Below are positions 27,901 to 36,316 of a stretch of 64,000 nucleotides of DNA, one piece after another. The first letter of the stretch is position 1. Each line of letters begins with the position of its first letter. This stretch comes from Campylobacter concisus (lineage in GTDB: Bacteria; Campylobacterota; Campylobacteria; Campylobacterales; Campylobacteraceae), in NCBI RefSeq assembly GCF_003048615.2, contig NZ_CP049263.1, forward strand, positions 1,550,001 through 1,614,000. Reading direction: 5' to 3'. Made by a program: the position numbers and the translations under genes. The notes under the pieces are model-generated. The model searched no databases. It saw only the letters and a list, made by a program, of their open reading frames with translations, and had not been told where the DNA came from.

Positions 27901-29690
27901 TTAATAATATAAAAAATGGAACTAATAACTACGCTATAAATTTTGCCGGAAAGGCTTCTCCTGCAAATAATCTAAACGATGAAACATCAAAAGAAGTGGA
28001 AGTTATAGATATAGAAACTTCTGAGAAAAAAATATTAACACTTGATGGAAATTTAAACTATTCTGGAAGCTTTAATGCCTCTCAAAGTACTGGAAGTAAA
28101 AATTTCATCGTAAAAAGGCTAGATGACGCAGGCAACTTAGCAGTGCAAACCGTAACAATGGTAGCAAACAAAGGACTTGATGTTGATATGTGGTTTTATG
28201 ATTGTACAAACAAAGATTTCATAAACAAATTTATGTATCCTGGACCATTTTTACCAACAGATAGTGCAAATTTATTTTTCGTAAAACATCACTTTAAAGA
28301 GTGGATGGAGTGGGCTGGCGTTAGCGCAACTACTACTTTTAACGAAGTCTCTTTTATAGGAGGTAAGGACTACAAGCTTGACTGGACTAGACCATCAAGA
28401 GGAGAGCTAAACACAAATGATATGGCAAGAGTAGGACACTCTCCAAAGGCAAACGATACTGATCATACTGGTACGCACTATAATGTAAATCACACAGGCA
28501 ACTATACATTACTAGAAGCCGAGACGGTAGGAACAGACCTTGTCATGCATATGAGTGGATGGATATATATACAAGAAGATGGCGAGTACCACGTAAGAGC
28601 GGACCGCTTTCAAGACTATGTACATATGGAGCTTGGAAACTATAAAATAGATGCGCCATGGTGGAGGGGACAACCAGAAGATGCCGCTGGTAATACACTT
28701 TGGTCTACAACAGAAGTTAATAGAGTGGGCAATACTGTTTTGGGATACCCTAATGTAATAACTTTAAAAAAAGGCTTTTATAAGCTAAATATCGACTATA
28801 TAGATCAAAGAACAGATGTGGATTTAGATATACAGATAAGAAAACATCAAAACCCTATATATACTGATGCTGATTTTAAAACAATAGGCTCGCAAGGTAG
28901 TGGTACATATCTTTTTAGTGATAGCTATGTAAAGGCACTAAAAGACAAAGGATATGTTAGTGATGAAGATGCGGATGGCTTTAGATCAGCACTAAGGGGA
29001 TATGGCGATAATCCAGATGATTTTAACAGAGTCATGCACCTAAAACATAGCGAAAATGGAAGCGGCATCACTGGCAGCAACCTAAATGATGTATTTATCT
29101 ATAATGGCAATAAAATAGATGCAAAAGGTGGTATAGATACACTTATATTTGTTGATGACGTTGACCTTAGCAAGGTAGAACATCTAAAAGAAAATATAAA
29201 AAGCTTTGAGAAAATCCAACTTGGCACAGAGGATCAAGCTGTTTCGATAGCCTTAAATACACAAAGCGTCCTTGACATCATAGACTCAAGAGAAACAACT
29301 ATAACTGTTGGCTCAGGTCCAGCAAGAAAAGAGATACAAGGTACAAAAAGTATAAACACCGTCCTTAAAATTTTAGGTGATGACGATGATGTGGTAAAAC
29401 TTATAGGAAATTTCACAAAAGCCACTGATGAAGAAGTAACGATGCTAAACTGGAAGCACAGTCAAGCTACTGGCGATGAGTTTAACAAAGTAGATGTTAC
29501 AGCCACAAGTGGTAGCAAGACCTACTCTAATCATAGTAATGTTACAAATGACACCAGCGGAAATGCAACGATACACGGAATGGATCACGCAGTAAATCAG
29601 GTCTATAAAGGCGTGAACGGTACTGGTGCAAATGCACAGACATTTTTTGTGGAAATCGGCAAAGATATACACGTAGACATAGTGCCATAA
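24933..29690 (+). CDS. Large retention-module RTX-type adhesin with EF-hand-bearing Ig-like repeats
   Basis: 1585 aa. Residues 1-75 form a LapA-type retention module (GEAIAISRDGTMRVLHKGDEIYLGD). Residues 180-800 contain about five Ig-like beta-sandwich repeats of roughly 125 residues. Repeats 2-4 open with canonical 12-residue EF-hand loops (D331-E342, D460-E471, D592-E603) and repeat 5 with a partial loop at D714. Residues 800-1075 are further beta-rich sequence. Residues 1080-1310 are a PA14-like module (GWIYIQEDGEYHVRAD, LKKGFYKLNIDYI). Residues 1376-1585 form the C-terminal secretion module, matching the upstream paralogue. It is probably exported by a type I system and held in the outer membrane; calcium would stiffen the repeats. 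The ligand is unknown. Confidence 0.8.
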   Translation: MPNFDAIRIGVIKKIKGEAIAISRDGTMRVLHKGDEIYLGDDIKTSENSNLTIVFDDGEKAYVGFSSVFHTINVFAEHKGELVIPKNANILENHKEHANDDDQISHQEPSSHGSSPHYFASAGSGGIKFELGGHYSNIYDFYTGLRALEARHDEVKWPVGGTIKGAFYSAKSTINSQPEPNIVLNFNLTSDTGEKKGFLGGAQLNSLPKTPDGKKIITSIGVDIPDVAKNGDIITIKTNMKGGGKTSSYKVNTITNELIPVDSTGTPTGAPPIPIVNGKAEITGVEILNHGKTTVTSSYTTGGRTFTAPPTTYELNDTPAISKVTATLDLDKNGDGVIDATELGYGSGTQTSGMKFIVPDELSTGDKITFKLNEPGKPPVEKKFTLDKENGTATDEDGNTYTFTTDENGAVSFSVPNIANITAGSSIETGVVDKFGNVSATSTTPSSSVSDTVKVTLTADKNGDGLISGDEIGDGTSKVEINLPRTIKPKESVTINIGGSPKEFVVSDDGTSVYDKNDPSVVVPIVNGKFEVPGVSVPVTPGSSVSISTTVNDEHGTPKPNGTSNQTTPSVVVTPPPKSAKISFVDDKPGSDGKPDGRLDTSENRYDTGDPTKTDAYIKIPSIIKEGDKIAIDVTNPDGSKTHKVYTYTNGKIIAPDHNEVPLNDGNFKITVPIEHGKTTSITTTMMDKAGNKGESDTNEIKFNASPVAKFVKDLDGDGLIDDTGPVAVTSSDVKVYVPSGTQPGDTLKISILDPNTNKQSTVSYVLDDDGVHMINKKNPSDIKVINEGAITIPDVPVSSKRPTLVDATLIKDDGSAISGTSSGRLFAFGVLDYIDDIKLVTKIDNAPVRASKYLNEEDYEHIITTSQFDSTSTQKINYNIALTNDEQPYIKFGINKPDTIVDSTTGELKGYVLIEIKDENGNISDSFKLKIDNNTVEANFEALGKKIDRTHHIIDATYVDASGVEQRDDNLTITVDLDSLPDILLESDFNNIKNGTNNYAINFAGKASPANNLNDETSKEVEVIDIETSEKKILTLDGNLNYSGSFNASQSTGSKNFIVKRLDDAGNLAVQTVTMVANKGLDVDMWFYDCTNKDFINKFMYPGPFLPTDSANLFFVKHHFKEWMEWAGVSATTTFNEVSFIGGKDYKLDWTRPSRGELNTNDMARVGHSPKANDTDHTGTHYNVNHTGNYTLLEAETVGTDLVMHMSGWIYIQEDGEYHVRADRFQDYVHMELGNYKIDAPWWRGQPEDAAGNTLWSTTEVNRVGNTVLGYPNVITLKKGFYKLNIDYIDQRTDVDLDIQIRKHQNPIYTDADFKTIGSQGSGTYLFSDSYVKALKDKGYVSDEDADGFRSALRGYGDNPDDFNRVMHLKHSENGSGITGSNLNDVFIYNGNKIDAKGGIDTLIFVDDVDLSKVEHLKENIKSFEKIQLGTEDQAVSIALNTQSVLDIIDSRETTITVGSGPARKEIQGTKSINTVLKILGDDDDVVKLIGNFTKATDEEVTMLNWKHSQATGDEFNKVDVTATSGSKTYSNHSNVTNDTSGNATIHGMDHAVNQVYKGVNGTGANAQTFFVEIGKDIHVDIVP
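25905..27332 (+). repeat. Tandem Ig-like repeats with calcium-loop motifs (protein-level)
   Basis: Four successive units of about 125 codons (residues 325-450, 453-577, 580-703, 707-800 of the large adhesin). Each begins with a D-x-[DNK]-x-D-G loop and continues with a beta-strand pattern such as VPD-ELSTGDKITF, LPRTIKPKESVTI or IPSIIKEGDKIAI. A more divergent unit precedes them from about residue 180. The units are diverged, so they are ancient duplications and not recent unstable repeats. Confidence 0.75.
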
Positions 29691-29716
29691 TCACAAATAC
29701 ACTTATAAATTTGCAC

Positions 29717-30754
29717 TCACTCTTCGTCTAAATTTATCTCAGGAAGCTTTTCTTCTAAAAAACTCTTCTCTTTTTTGCTAGCTGGAGTGATCTCATTTGC
29801 TTTTTTCAAAAGCCCATCAAGCCCTTGTTTTGCTAAACGCTCATTTAGCTGCTCTGGCGTATCTTTTACACCATCAAAATCACTAAAATCATCAAATTCC
29901 TCGTAATTCTCACTCTCTTTTTGAACCTTTATCTCGTAGTCTAACTTGCCAGAAATTCTTGCTAGCTCGTCGCTTATCGCAGAGCAAAAGACCTCAGTGT
30001 ATCCTCTGTGAGCGCAGTTTTTGGCTAGAAATTCGCTCATCACGTTTAGGTGATTTATATAGTCATCTTGCAAGATATTTGCCTGCAAAAGCTCAAATTT
30101 CAAAAAGAGCCAGTATGTGTTAAGCACGTCACTTTCGCAGTATTCGTTTATCTTATCAAGCTCGCCTGCATAGTATAGCTCAAGCACCTGATCGCCGTGC
30201 ACGTCGTATTTGCCAGGTAAATTTAAGCTAGCACAAAGCGTATCGAGCTTTAGCCCTCTAACACTTCCAAAATCGCTTATAAAATCAAGCAGATCAAGGT
30301 GAAATTTAGGCGAATACCTTGCCCTATAATTTTCCCATTTGTTTTTGTTTAGCTCTTTGTTCTCGCTCTCGTAATATGCCGCTGCGTTTAGGTTGTAGCG
30401 CATCGCACGCACCATAAGCATTGGCAGGTCAAAGCCACGGCCATTAAAGCTAACAAGCCTTGGGTTATAATCATTTATAAATTTTAAAAATTTAGCGATG
30501 ATCTCGCGCTCGTCCTTGCCCTCCATCGTGCTAACTTTTAAAAATTTGCCGTACTCATCGGCCATCACCGCAGAGATCGCCACGACTCTATGAAACATCA
30601 CAGGCAAAAACTCACTCCCACTGGCCTCTTTTTGCAATGCCATCGCCTGCACGCTCACATCTTCGTCGCTTCCGTCAATGCCGTAAATTTTTCTTATCAA
30701 ATTTGCATCAGGTATCGTCTCGCAGTCAAAGACGCAGATGTAACTTTTCGCCAT
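29717..30754 (-). CDS. DEDDy-type 3'-5' exonuclease (PolB-like exonuclease)
   Basis: 345 aa. Exonuclease motif I is FDCETIPD (D10, E12), motif II FNGRGFDLPML, and motif III YCESDVLNTYWL with the DEDDy tyrosine. This is the predicted PolB-like 3'-5' exonuclease family (PF10108), not a polymerase, because the remaining C-terminal 100 residues are acidic and lack polymerase motifs. It probably acts in DNA repair or RNA/DNA end trimming. It is convergent with the adhesin gene (26-bp gap) and divergent from waaC. Confidence 0.85.
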   Translation of the reverse strand: MAKSYICVFDCETIPDANLIRKIYGIDGSDEDVSVQAMALQKEASGSEFLPVMFHRVVAISAVMADEYGKFLKVSTMEGKDEREIIAKFLKFINDYNPRLVSFNGRGFDLPMLMVRAMRYNLNAAAYYESENKELNKNKWENYRARYSPKFHLDLLDFISDFGSVRGLKLDTLCASLNLPGKYDVHGDQVLELYYAGELDKINEYCESDVLNTYWLFLKFELLQANILQDDYINHLNVMSEFLAKNCAHRGYTEVFCSAISDELARISGKLDYEIKVQKESENYEEFDDFSDFDGVKDTPEQLNERLAKQGLDGLLKKANEITPASKKEKSFLEEKLPEINLDEE

Positions 30755-30817
30755 TTTAGCCCTTTTTTAAGCATTTTTTTTTAAAATCATACCAAAAATT
30801 TATATTTAAAGTAGCCA

Positions 30818-31792
30818 ATGCAAGATAAAAATCAACTAAAAATAGCCATCGTAAAGCTTTCGGCACTTGGGGACATCGTGCACGCAGCCATCGTGCTTCA
30901 GTTTATCAAAAAGCACTGCCCAAATGCTCACATCACATGGCTAGTTGATGCCCGTTTTGCAAGCCTTTTAAAAGACCATCCCCTAATCGACGAACTAGTC
31001 GTTTTGCCGCTTAAAGAGAGCTTTAAAAAGAGCTACAAGATCATAAAAACGCTTGGTAAATTTGACAAGATCATCGACCTGCAAGGACTTTTCAAATCAG
31101 CCGTCGTCGCAAAACTACTTGGCAAAGAAATTTATGGCTTTAGCAGAGAGAGCGTCAAAGAAAAGATCGCAGCCAGACTTTATAGGCATAAATTTAAGAT
31201 CGACTACAACGAAAATATCATAGTTAGAAACCTAAGCCTCGTTGGATACGCTCTAAATTTTAGCTTTGACAGAGATGAAATTTTAAAAAAATCGCCCTGC
31301 TTTGAAATTTGCAAAAAATTTAAAAATGAAAGCGGCAAAAAACGCGTACTAATCGCTGCATTTGCAAGCGAAGAGAGCAAAATTTATGACAAATTTAAAG
31401 ATGTGATCAGACTGCTTGAGGGATGCGAAATTTACCTTTGCTACGGGAGTGAGAGCGAAAAAACAAGGGCTGAGGCGATCATTTCAGGCACTAAAGCAAA
31501 ACTGCTTGAAAAGCTAAGCATAAAGGATATGATAGATTTTATCGCGAGCTGCGATCTAGTAATCGGCAACGATAGCGGTCTAACGCACCTTGCATGGGCT
31601 GTAAACAGGCCTTCTATCACGCTTTTTGGCAACCGCCCAAGCCACCGAAATGCCTATGTCACAGACAAAAACCTTGTTGTTGATATGGGCAAGGAGATAG
31701 ATGCTAGAAGCATCGATAAAAACGACTTTTGCATAAGAGAAATTTACCCTGAAACGGTTGCAAATTTCGCAAAAAGGCTACTAAATGGATAG
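30818..31792 (+). CDS. waaC: Lipooligosaccharide heptosyltransferase I
   Basis: 324 aa glycosyltransferase family 9. The N-terminus IAIVKLSALGDIVHA is the WaaC signature, and the C-terminal nucleotide-sugar site is DLVIGNDSGLTHLAWA with TLFGNRPSHRN. It adds the first L-glycero-D-manno-heptose to Kdo on lipid A. It is the first gene of the plus-strand core operon and overlaps the acyltransferase start by 8 bp. The order waaC followed by the lipid A acyltransferase is typical of Campylobacter LOS loci. Confidence 0.92.
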   Translation: MQDKNQLKIAIVKLSALGDIVHAAIVLQFIKKHCPNAHITWLVDARFASLLKDHPLIDELVVLPLKESFKKSYKIIKTLGKFDKIIDLQGLFKSAVVAKLLGKEIYGFSRESVKEKIAARLYRHKFKIDYNENIIVRNLSLVGYALNFSFDRDEILKKSPCFEICKKFKNESGKKRVLIAAFASEESKIYDKFKDVIRLLEGCEIYLCYGSESEKTRAEAIISGTKAKLLEKLSIKDMIDFIASCDLVIGNDSGLTHLAWAVNRPSITLFGNRPSHRNAYVTDKNLVVDMGKEIDARSIDKNDFCIREIYPETVANFAKRLLNG

Positions 31793-32678
31793 GCTCTATC
31801 TAGCTGGCTTTTATACCTTGAAATTTCTTATATTTATATTGCCAAGTTCGCTTCAAAATATGCTTGCTAAATTTTTAGCATTTGCCTTTATGAAGCTTAA
31901 AAAAAAGAGATTTCACGTCGTGATGACAAATTTAGACCTTGCATTTGGCGAGACAAAGAGCAAAGAAGAGAAGCTAGAGATCGCCAAAAAATGCTACTAC
32001 AACTTTGCAAAATATCTTGGTATAAATTTCATCCTCAATCAAAACACGACAAAGCAAAAGATACTTAAACAAGTTGTTTTTAAAAATGAGCACTTTTTAC
32101 TTGATGCGATAAAATCTGGCAGGCCTATCATCGTCACGACTGCGCATTTTGGGCAGTGGGAGATATTTGGCCTAGCTGTCGCGGCTCGCTTTGGAGCTTC
32201 TTCAGCGCTTGGCAGAAAGCTTGATAGTAGCGTCATGGATAAAATTTTAAGAGCAAACAGAGCGCAGTTTGACGTGGAGCTCATCGATAAAGATGGCGGC
32301 GCAAAAGATATCTTAAAAGCGCTAAAAGCTAGGCGAATAGTAGGAATTTTAGTCGATCAAAATACTGCGCCAAAAGATGGCATAAAGGTGCAGTTTTTTG
32401 GCAAAGACGTGCTTCATACGCCAGCGGCAAGCGTGCTAGCTCAAAAGACAAATGCCCTTATCATAAACGCATTTATCTACCAAAAAGGTGAAAATTTAAA
32501 TGAAATTTGCTTTGAGCAGCCAATAGATATAAGCACGTTTGACAAAGAAGATGCCGTGCAAAAAGCGACGCAGATGCAGTGCAGTGCGTGCGAAGAGATG
32601 GTTAGAGCAAGGCCTGAGGAGTACTTTTGGTTTCACCAAAGGTTTAAGAGATTTTATGAAAATGAGTACAAATGCTAA
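31785..32678 (+). CDS. waaM: Lipid A biosynthesis acyltransferase (LpxL/HtrB/WaaM family)
   Basis: 297 aa with an N-terminal membrane anchor (about residues 5-30). The LPLAT active-site motif is TAHFGQWEIFG (His with downstream Glu), followed by GILVDQN and FFGKDVLHTPAASVLA. It transfers a secondary acyl chain onto the lipid A precursor at the inner membrane. It overlaps waaC by 8 bp and the next glycosyltransferase by 7 bp. Family assignment is firm; the specific acyl chain is unknown. Confidence 0.9.
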   Translation: MDRLYLAGFYTLKFLIFILPSSLQNMLAKFLAFAFMKLKKKRFHVVMTNLDLAFGETKSKEEKLEIAKKCYYNFAKYLGINFILNQNTTKQKILKQVVFKNEHFLLDAIKSGRPIIVTTAHFGQWEIFGLAVAARFGASSALGRKLDSSVMDKILRANRAQFDVELIDKDGGAKDILKALKARRIVGILVDQNTAPKDGIKVQFFGKDVLHTPAASVLAQKTNALIINAFIYQKGENLNEICFEQPIDISTFDKEDAVQKATQMQCSACEEMVRARPEEYFWFHQRFKRFYENEYKC

Positions 32679-33376
32679 GCGTTGTCATTTTGACTTTTAA
32701 TAGCGAAAAGTACCTAAAAGAGGTGTTAGAGAGCGCTAAATTTGCTGATGAGATCATCGTGGTTGATAGCGGCTCAAAAGATGGCACAAGGCAAATTTGT
32801 GATGGCTTTAGCAATGTGAAATTTCACGAGCAAGCTTGGCTTGGATTTGGACCGCAAAAGCAAAAGGGCGTGGATCTAGCCAAAAATGAGTGGGTCTTTG
32901 TGCTTGATAGCGACGAAGTGATAACAAACGAGCTTAAAAATGAGATCATTAGCACGCTAAAAGAGCCTAAATTTATGGCTTACAACGTTGCTAGGCTAAA
33001 TTTTTTCTTTGGCAAAGCGATAAAAAACATGGGGCTATATCCAGACTACACGGTGAGGCTTTTTAATAAAAATTTTGCCAAATTTGATGGCAGGGCTGTG
33101 CATGAAAAGGTCATTTTAAATGACGGCTCACAAAGGCTTGGCGCGCTTAAAAATTACTTCTTGCACTACGCGTATGAGAGTGTCGAGCAGTTTATCGCTA
33201 AGCAAAATCGTTACTCAAGCATGGGTGCAAAAAGAAATTTGCTAAAGGCGCTTACAAGCCCAACTTGGACATTTTTTAAGCTTTATGTGCTAAAAGGTGG
33301 CTTTAAAGAGGGCTTTTCTGGCTATGTTATCGCTAGACTTTACGCCCAGTACACATTTTGGAAATATATAAAATGA
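32672..33376 (+). CDS. Glycosyltransferase family 2, WaaE/KdtX-like
   Basis: 234 aa. The GT-A fold begins SVVILTFNSEKYLKEVLES, with VVDSGSKDGT and the DSDE motif (VLDSDEVIT). The later PDYTVRLFNKNFAKFDGRAVHEKV segment is characteristic of the WaaE/KdtX group, which adds beta-glucose to inner-core heptose in LPS. It overlaps the flanking core genes by a few bases. The exact sugar transferred cannot be told from sequence. Confidence 0.85.
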   Translation: MLSVVILTFNSEKYLKEVLESAKFADEIIVVDSGSKDGTRQICDGFSNVKFHEQAWLGFGPQKQKGVDLAKNEWVFVLDSDEVITNELKNEIISTLKEPKFMAYNVARLNFFFGKAIKNMGLYPDYTVRLFNKNFAKFDGRAVHEKVILNDGSQRLGALKNYFLHYAYESVEQFIAKQNRYSSMGAKRNLLKALTSPTWTFFKLYVLKGGFKEGFSGYVIARLYAQYTFWKYIK

Positions 33377-34443
33377 AAATACTTGTGATTAAATTTAGAA
33401 ACATCGGCGACGTGCTTTTGACAACACCGCTCATTGAAAATTTGCACCACTACTACCCAGACGCTACCATCGACTTTGCCCTAAATAAAGGCACAGAAGC
33501 GATGATAGAAGGCAATCCTTACATAAATAAAATCCACATTTACGATAGGCAAAGTGCAAATTCTGGCTTTTTTAAAAAGCTAATTACCGAGCTAAAATTT
33601 ATAAGAGCGATCAAAAAAGAGAAGTACGATATGGCGGTGCAAACGACCACTGGAGACCGCGGCGTCATCATCTCAAAGTACGCCAAGATAAAAAAGATAG
33701 TTGGTTTTTTAGGCAAGCATAAGGCGATAAACAAGCTTTTAAGCGTAAAGGCAAAATACTACGAAAATTTCTCCCACACGGTTGATCTAAATTTAAACGC
33801 GTTAAGGGCTTTGGGCTTTGAGCCGGTTAGCAAAAAAGTGAGCGTTTTTTCAGACGAGAGCGTGGAGTATCTAAATTTACCAAAACGCTTTGTACATGTG
33901 CATCTAACAAGCCGTTGGATGTTTAAATGCGCAAACGACGAGAGCATGGCAGAGCTCATAGACTACTGCGAAAACGAGCTAAATGTAAAAGTCGTGCTAA
34001 CAAGTGACAACAAAGAAAATGAGCTAAATAAGCTTGCAAGCGTGCTAAAAATTTGCAAAAGCGAGCCTATAAATTTGGGTGGCAAACTAAGCCTAAAACA
34101 AACGATCACCCTCTCAAAGCGCTCAAGCCTCTTTATCGGCGTCGATACTGCTATCATGCATATAGCCGCAGCAAACGATGTGCCAGTGATCGCCTTTTTT
34201 GGCCCAAGTAATGCTTTTGAATGGGGACCTTGGGACAATGGCTTGATGCAAAATGGCTACACAGCGCAAAATGGCATCCAAAGTATGGGCAAGCACATTA
34301 TCTATCAAAAGGACTGGGACTTTGTGCCTTGCGATAAAGAGGGTATAAAAGAGCACGGCATCGAGAAGACTTTAATGGACTTTAGCGATGAAATGGGACA
34401 TATAAAGGCGAAAATAAGATCAAATTTGGAGCTAGCGCAATGA
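33373..34443 (+). CDS. waaQ: Heptosyltransferase family 9, WaaQ-like
   Basis: 356 aa from the ATG at 33373, which overlaps the preceding stop as ATGA; a TTG five codons earlier is unlikely. The N-terminus ILVIKFRNIGDVLLTTPL and VHVHLTSRWMFKCANDE are WaaQ (heptosyltransferase III) features, as are FIGVDTAIMHIAAAN and FFGPSNAFEWGPW. It would add a branching heptose to the LOS inner core. waaF is the main alternative, but the R-N/H-I-G-D-V-L-L signature favours WaaQ. Confidence 0.78.
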   Translation: MKILVIKFRNIGDVLLTTPLIENLHHYYPDATIDFALNKGTEAMIEGNPYINKIHIYDRQSANSGFFKKLITELKFIRAIKKEKYDMAVQTTTGDRGVIISKYAKIKKIVGFLGKHKAINKLLSVKAKYYENFSHTVDLNLNALRALGFEPVSKKVSVFSDESVEYLNLPKRFVHVHLTSRWMFKCANDESMAELIDYCENELNVKVVLTSDNKENELNKLASVLKICKSEPINLGGKLSLKQTITLSKRSSLFIGVDTAIMHIAAANDVPVIAFFGPSNAFEWGPWDNGLMQNGYTAQNGIQSMGKHIIYQKDWDFVPCDKEGIKEHGIEKTLMDFSDEMGHIKAKIRSNLELAQ

Positions 34444-35513
34444 ACATCCTCCACACGCAGACGCTTTTTAACTGGGGTGGCGAGCAAAACAAGACGCTAA
34501 ATGAGATGCGCTTTATGCGTGAAATGGGTCATGAAGTGATGCTCTTTTGCAACCCAAATTCGCAGATCGAAAGCATCGCGAAAAAAGATGGATTTAAGGT
34601 CATCACGCACGAGATGAATAAGAAAAATTTTCACAAAAGCGTGCCAGCACTTTGCGAAGCGATAAGATCAAATAATATAGATGTCGTGATCACACATGGC
34701 TCGACTGATAGCTGGGTCGGCGCCATAGCTGGGCTTTTTTACCGCAAAAAAGGCGTTAAATTTTATAAAGAAAGACACAATCTTTTCCCTATAAAGGGGT
34801 TTGTTTCTAAATTTATGCATAAAAAGCTTTTTGACAAAATTTTATACATCTCAGGTAGCGTCAAAGAGTATCTCCTATGCATCGGCGTTAGCGAAGATAG
34901 GCTCTTTTTTATGCCAAGCACGGTTGATGTCGAAAAAATTGATAGCACAAAAAGCACTTTTAGAGATGAGTTTCATATCGCCAAAGATGAGCTAGTCATC
35001 GGCACTTTTACCTCACTTTACCGCAAAAAAGGGGTCTTTGACTTTGCAAGTGCCGCAAAAGAAATTTTAAAGACAAAGGATGCGACTATTGTATTTTCTG
35101 GCAACATTAGTGATGGTACAAAAGAGCAGATCGCCTCTATGTTTGATGAAAAAGATAAGATCATCTTCACTGGCTTTAGAAATGACGCGGCAAATATTAT
35201 AAAAAGCTTTGATATATATGTATTTGCCTCGCACTCTGAGGGGCTTGGTACGGTCTTGCTTGAGGCGATGAGCTCAAAGGTGCCAGTCGTGGTCTATGAT
35301 AATGCTCCGATGAACATGCTGGTTAAAGATAAAGAGCGTGGGCTTTGTGCTAGAAATTTAGATGAAATTTCACTAAAAGAGTGCATTTTAGAACTGATAA
35401 ATAATCCTGAAAAAGTCAAAATTTACTCTCAAAACGCCTTTAAATTTGTGGATGAAAACTTTAGCCACAAGGTGCTAAAAGAGGCTATAAGAAATTTACT
35501 GGAGCAGAAATGA
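34440..35513 (+). CDS. Glycosyltransferase family 4
   Basis: 357 aa GT-B fold. The N-terminal acceptor domain starts ILHTQTLFNWGGEQNKTLNE. The C-terminal donor domain has FTSLYRKKGVFDFA and the E-x7-E signature in SEGLGTVLLEAMSS. It is a retaining transferase using a nucleotide-activated sugar at the cytoplasmic face of the inner membrane. It is coupled to both neighbours through ATGA overlaps. The sugar is unknown. Confidence 0.87.
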   Translation: MNILHTQTLFNWGGEQNKTLNEMRFMREMGHEVMLFCNPNSQIESIAKKDGFKVITHEMNKKNFHKSVPALCEAIRSNNIDVVITHGSTDSWVGAIAGLFYRKKGVKFYKERHNLFPIKGFVSKFMHKKLFDKILYISGSVKEYLLCIGVSEDRLFFMPSTVDVEKIDSTKSTFRDEFHIAKDELVIGTFTSLYRKKGVFDFASAAKEILKTKDATIVFSGNISDGTKEQIASMFDEKDKIIFTGFRNDAANIIKSFDIYVFASHSEGLGTVLLEAMSSKVPVVVYDNAPMNMLVKDKERGLCARNLDEISLKECILELINNPEKVKIYSQNAFKFVDENFSHKVLKEAIRNLLEQK

Positions 35514-36307
35514 ACTACCCAGTTTGCGTGCTAACGATGCACCACTGCAATAACAATGAAAACGACTTTGCCATAAGGCCTGAGCTATTTAAAAAAGCGC
35601 TTCTTATGGCACTTGACGAGGGCTATAAATTCATAAATTATGGCCAGTTTAAAGATATCGTTGCTGGCAGGTCAAAAGCCTCCAAAAAGAGCATTTTGCT
35701 AACTTTTGATGATGGATATTTTGATAATTACAAATTTGCTTTTCCTATCTTAAAAGAGCTAAATATCCCAGCCGTTTGCTTTTTGATAACAGATAAGATC
35801 AAGGATTTTAAAAGGCAGGATTATGATTTTTCGTTTAAAAAGCACAAAGAGATCAACTATGACAAAGATGCGGAGTATTTTTTAAATTTAGATGAGATCA
35901 GGCAGATGCAAGAGAGCGGGCTTTTTGAATTTGATAGCCACACAGCGAGCCACTTTTCTTGCAGAAGTGACGATGAGACAAGGCTAAGAGAGGAATTTTC
36001 TAGCTCACTTGCTAAGATAAAAGAGCTATTTCCAGAAAAAAAAGAATTTGGCTTTTGCTTTCCAAAAGGGCATTTTAACGAGCTTTCGCAAAGAATAGTT
36101 AAAGAGTATTACGGCTTTGCTTTTAGCGTGATAGATGGTGGATTTTGCATGGGAGATGATAAATTTAAGATAAGACGTATCGATATCTCAAACAACGCAA
36201 AGAGCGAGAGTGACTACATTTTTAGGATTAAAAAGAAGCTTTTTATCTATTCGACTCCTTTTGTTGGCAAAATTTACTCAGACTTTAGAAATCGAAGCTT
36301 TAAATAG
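35510..36307 (+). CDS. Polysaccharide deacetylase (NodB domain) in the LOS core locus
   Basis: 265 aa. It has a canonical NodB motif 1 LLTFDDGYFDNY and motif 2 SHTASHFS (His-x3-His zinc site), then CFPKGHFNE and a final RRIDISNN. No signal peptide is visible, so it may act on cytoplasmic glycan intermediates; removal of an N-acetyl group from a core or O-chain hexosamine is the likely reaction. It ends the plus-strand core operon and faces a paralogue at 36317-37087, with which it shares a similar C-terminus (KKLFIY...). Confidence 0.82.
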   Translation: MNYPVCVLTMHHCNNNENDFAIRPELFKKALLMALDEGYKFINYGQFKDIVAGRSKASKKSILLTFDDGYFDNYKFAFPILKELNIPAVCFLITDKIKDFKRQDYDFSFKKHKEINYDKDAEYFLNLDEIRQMQESGLFEFDSHTASHFSCRSDDETRLREEFSSSLAKIKELFPEKKEFGFCFPKGHFNELSQRIVKEYYGFAFSVIDGGFCMGDDKFKIRRIDISNNAKSESDYIFRIKKKLFIYSTPFVGKIYSDFRNRSFK

Positions 36308-36316
36308 TGCTTAGTT

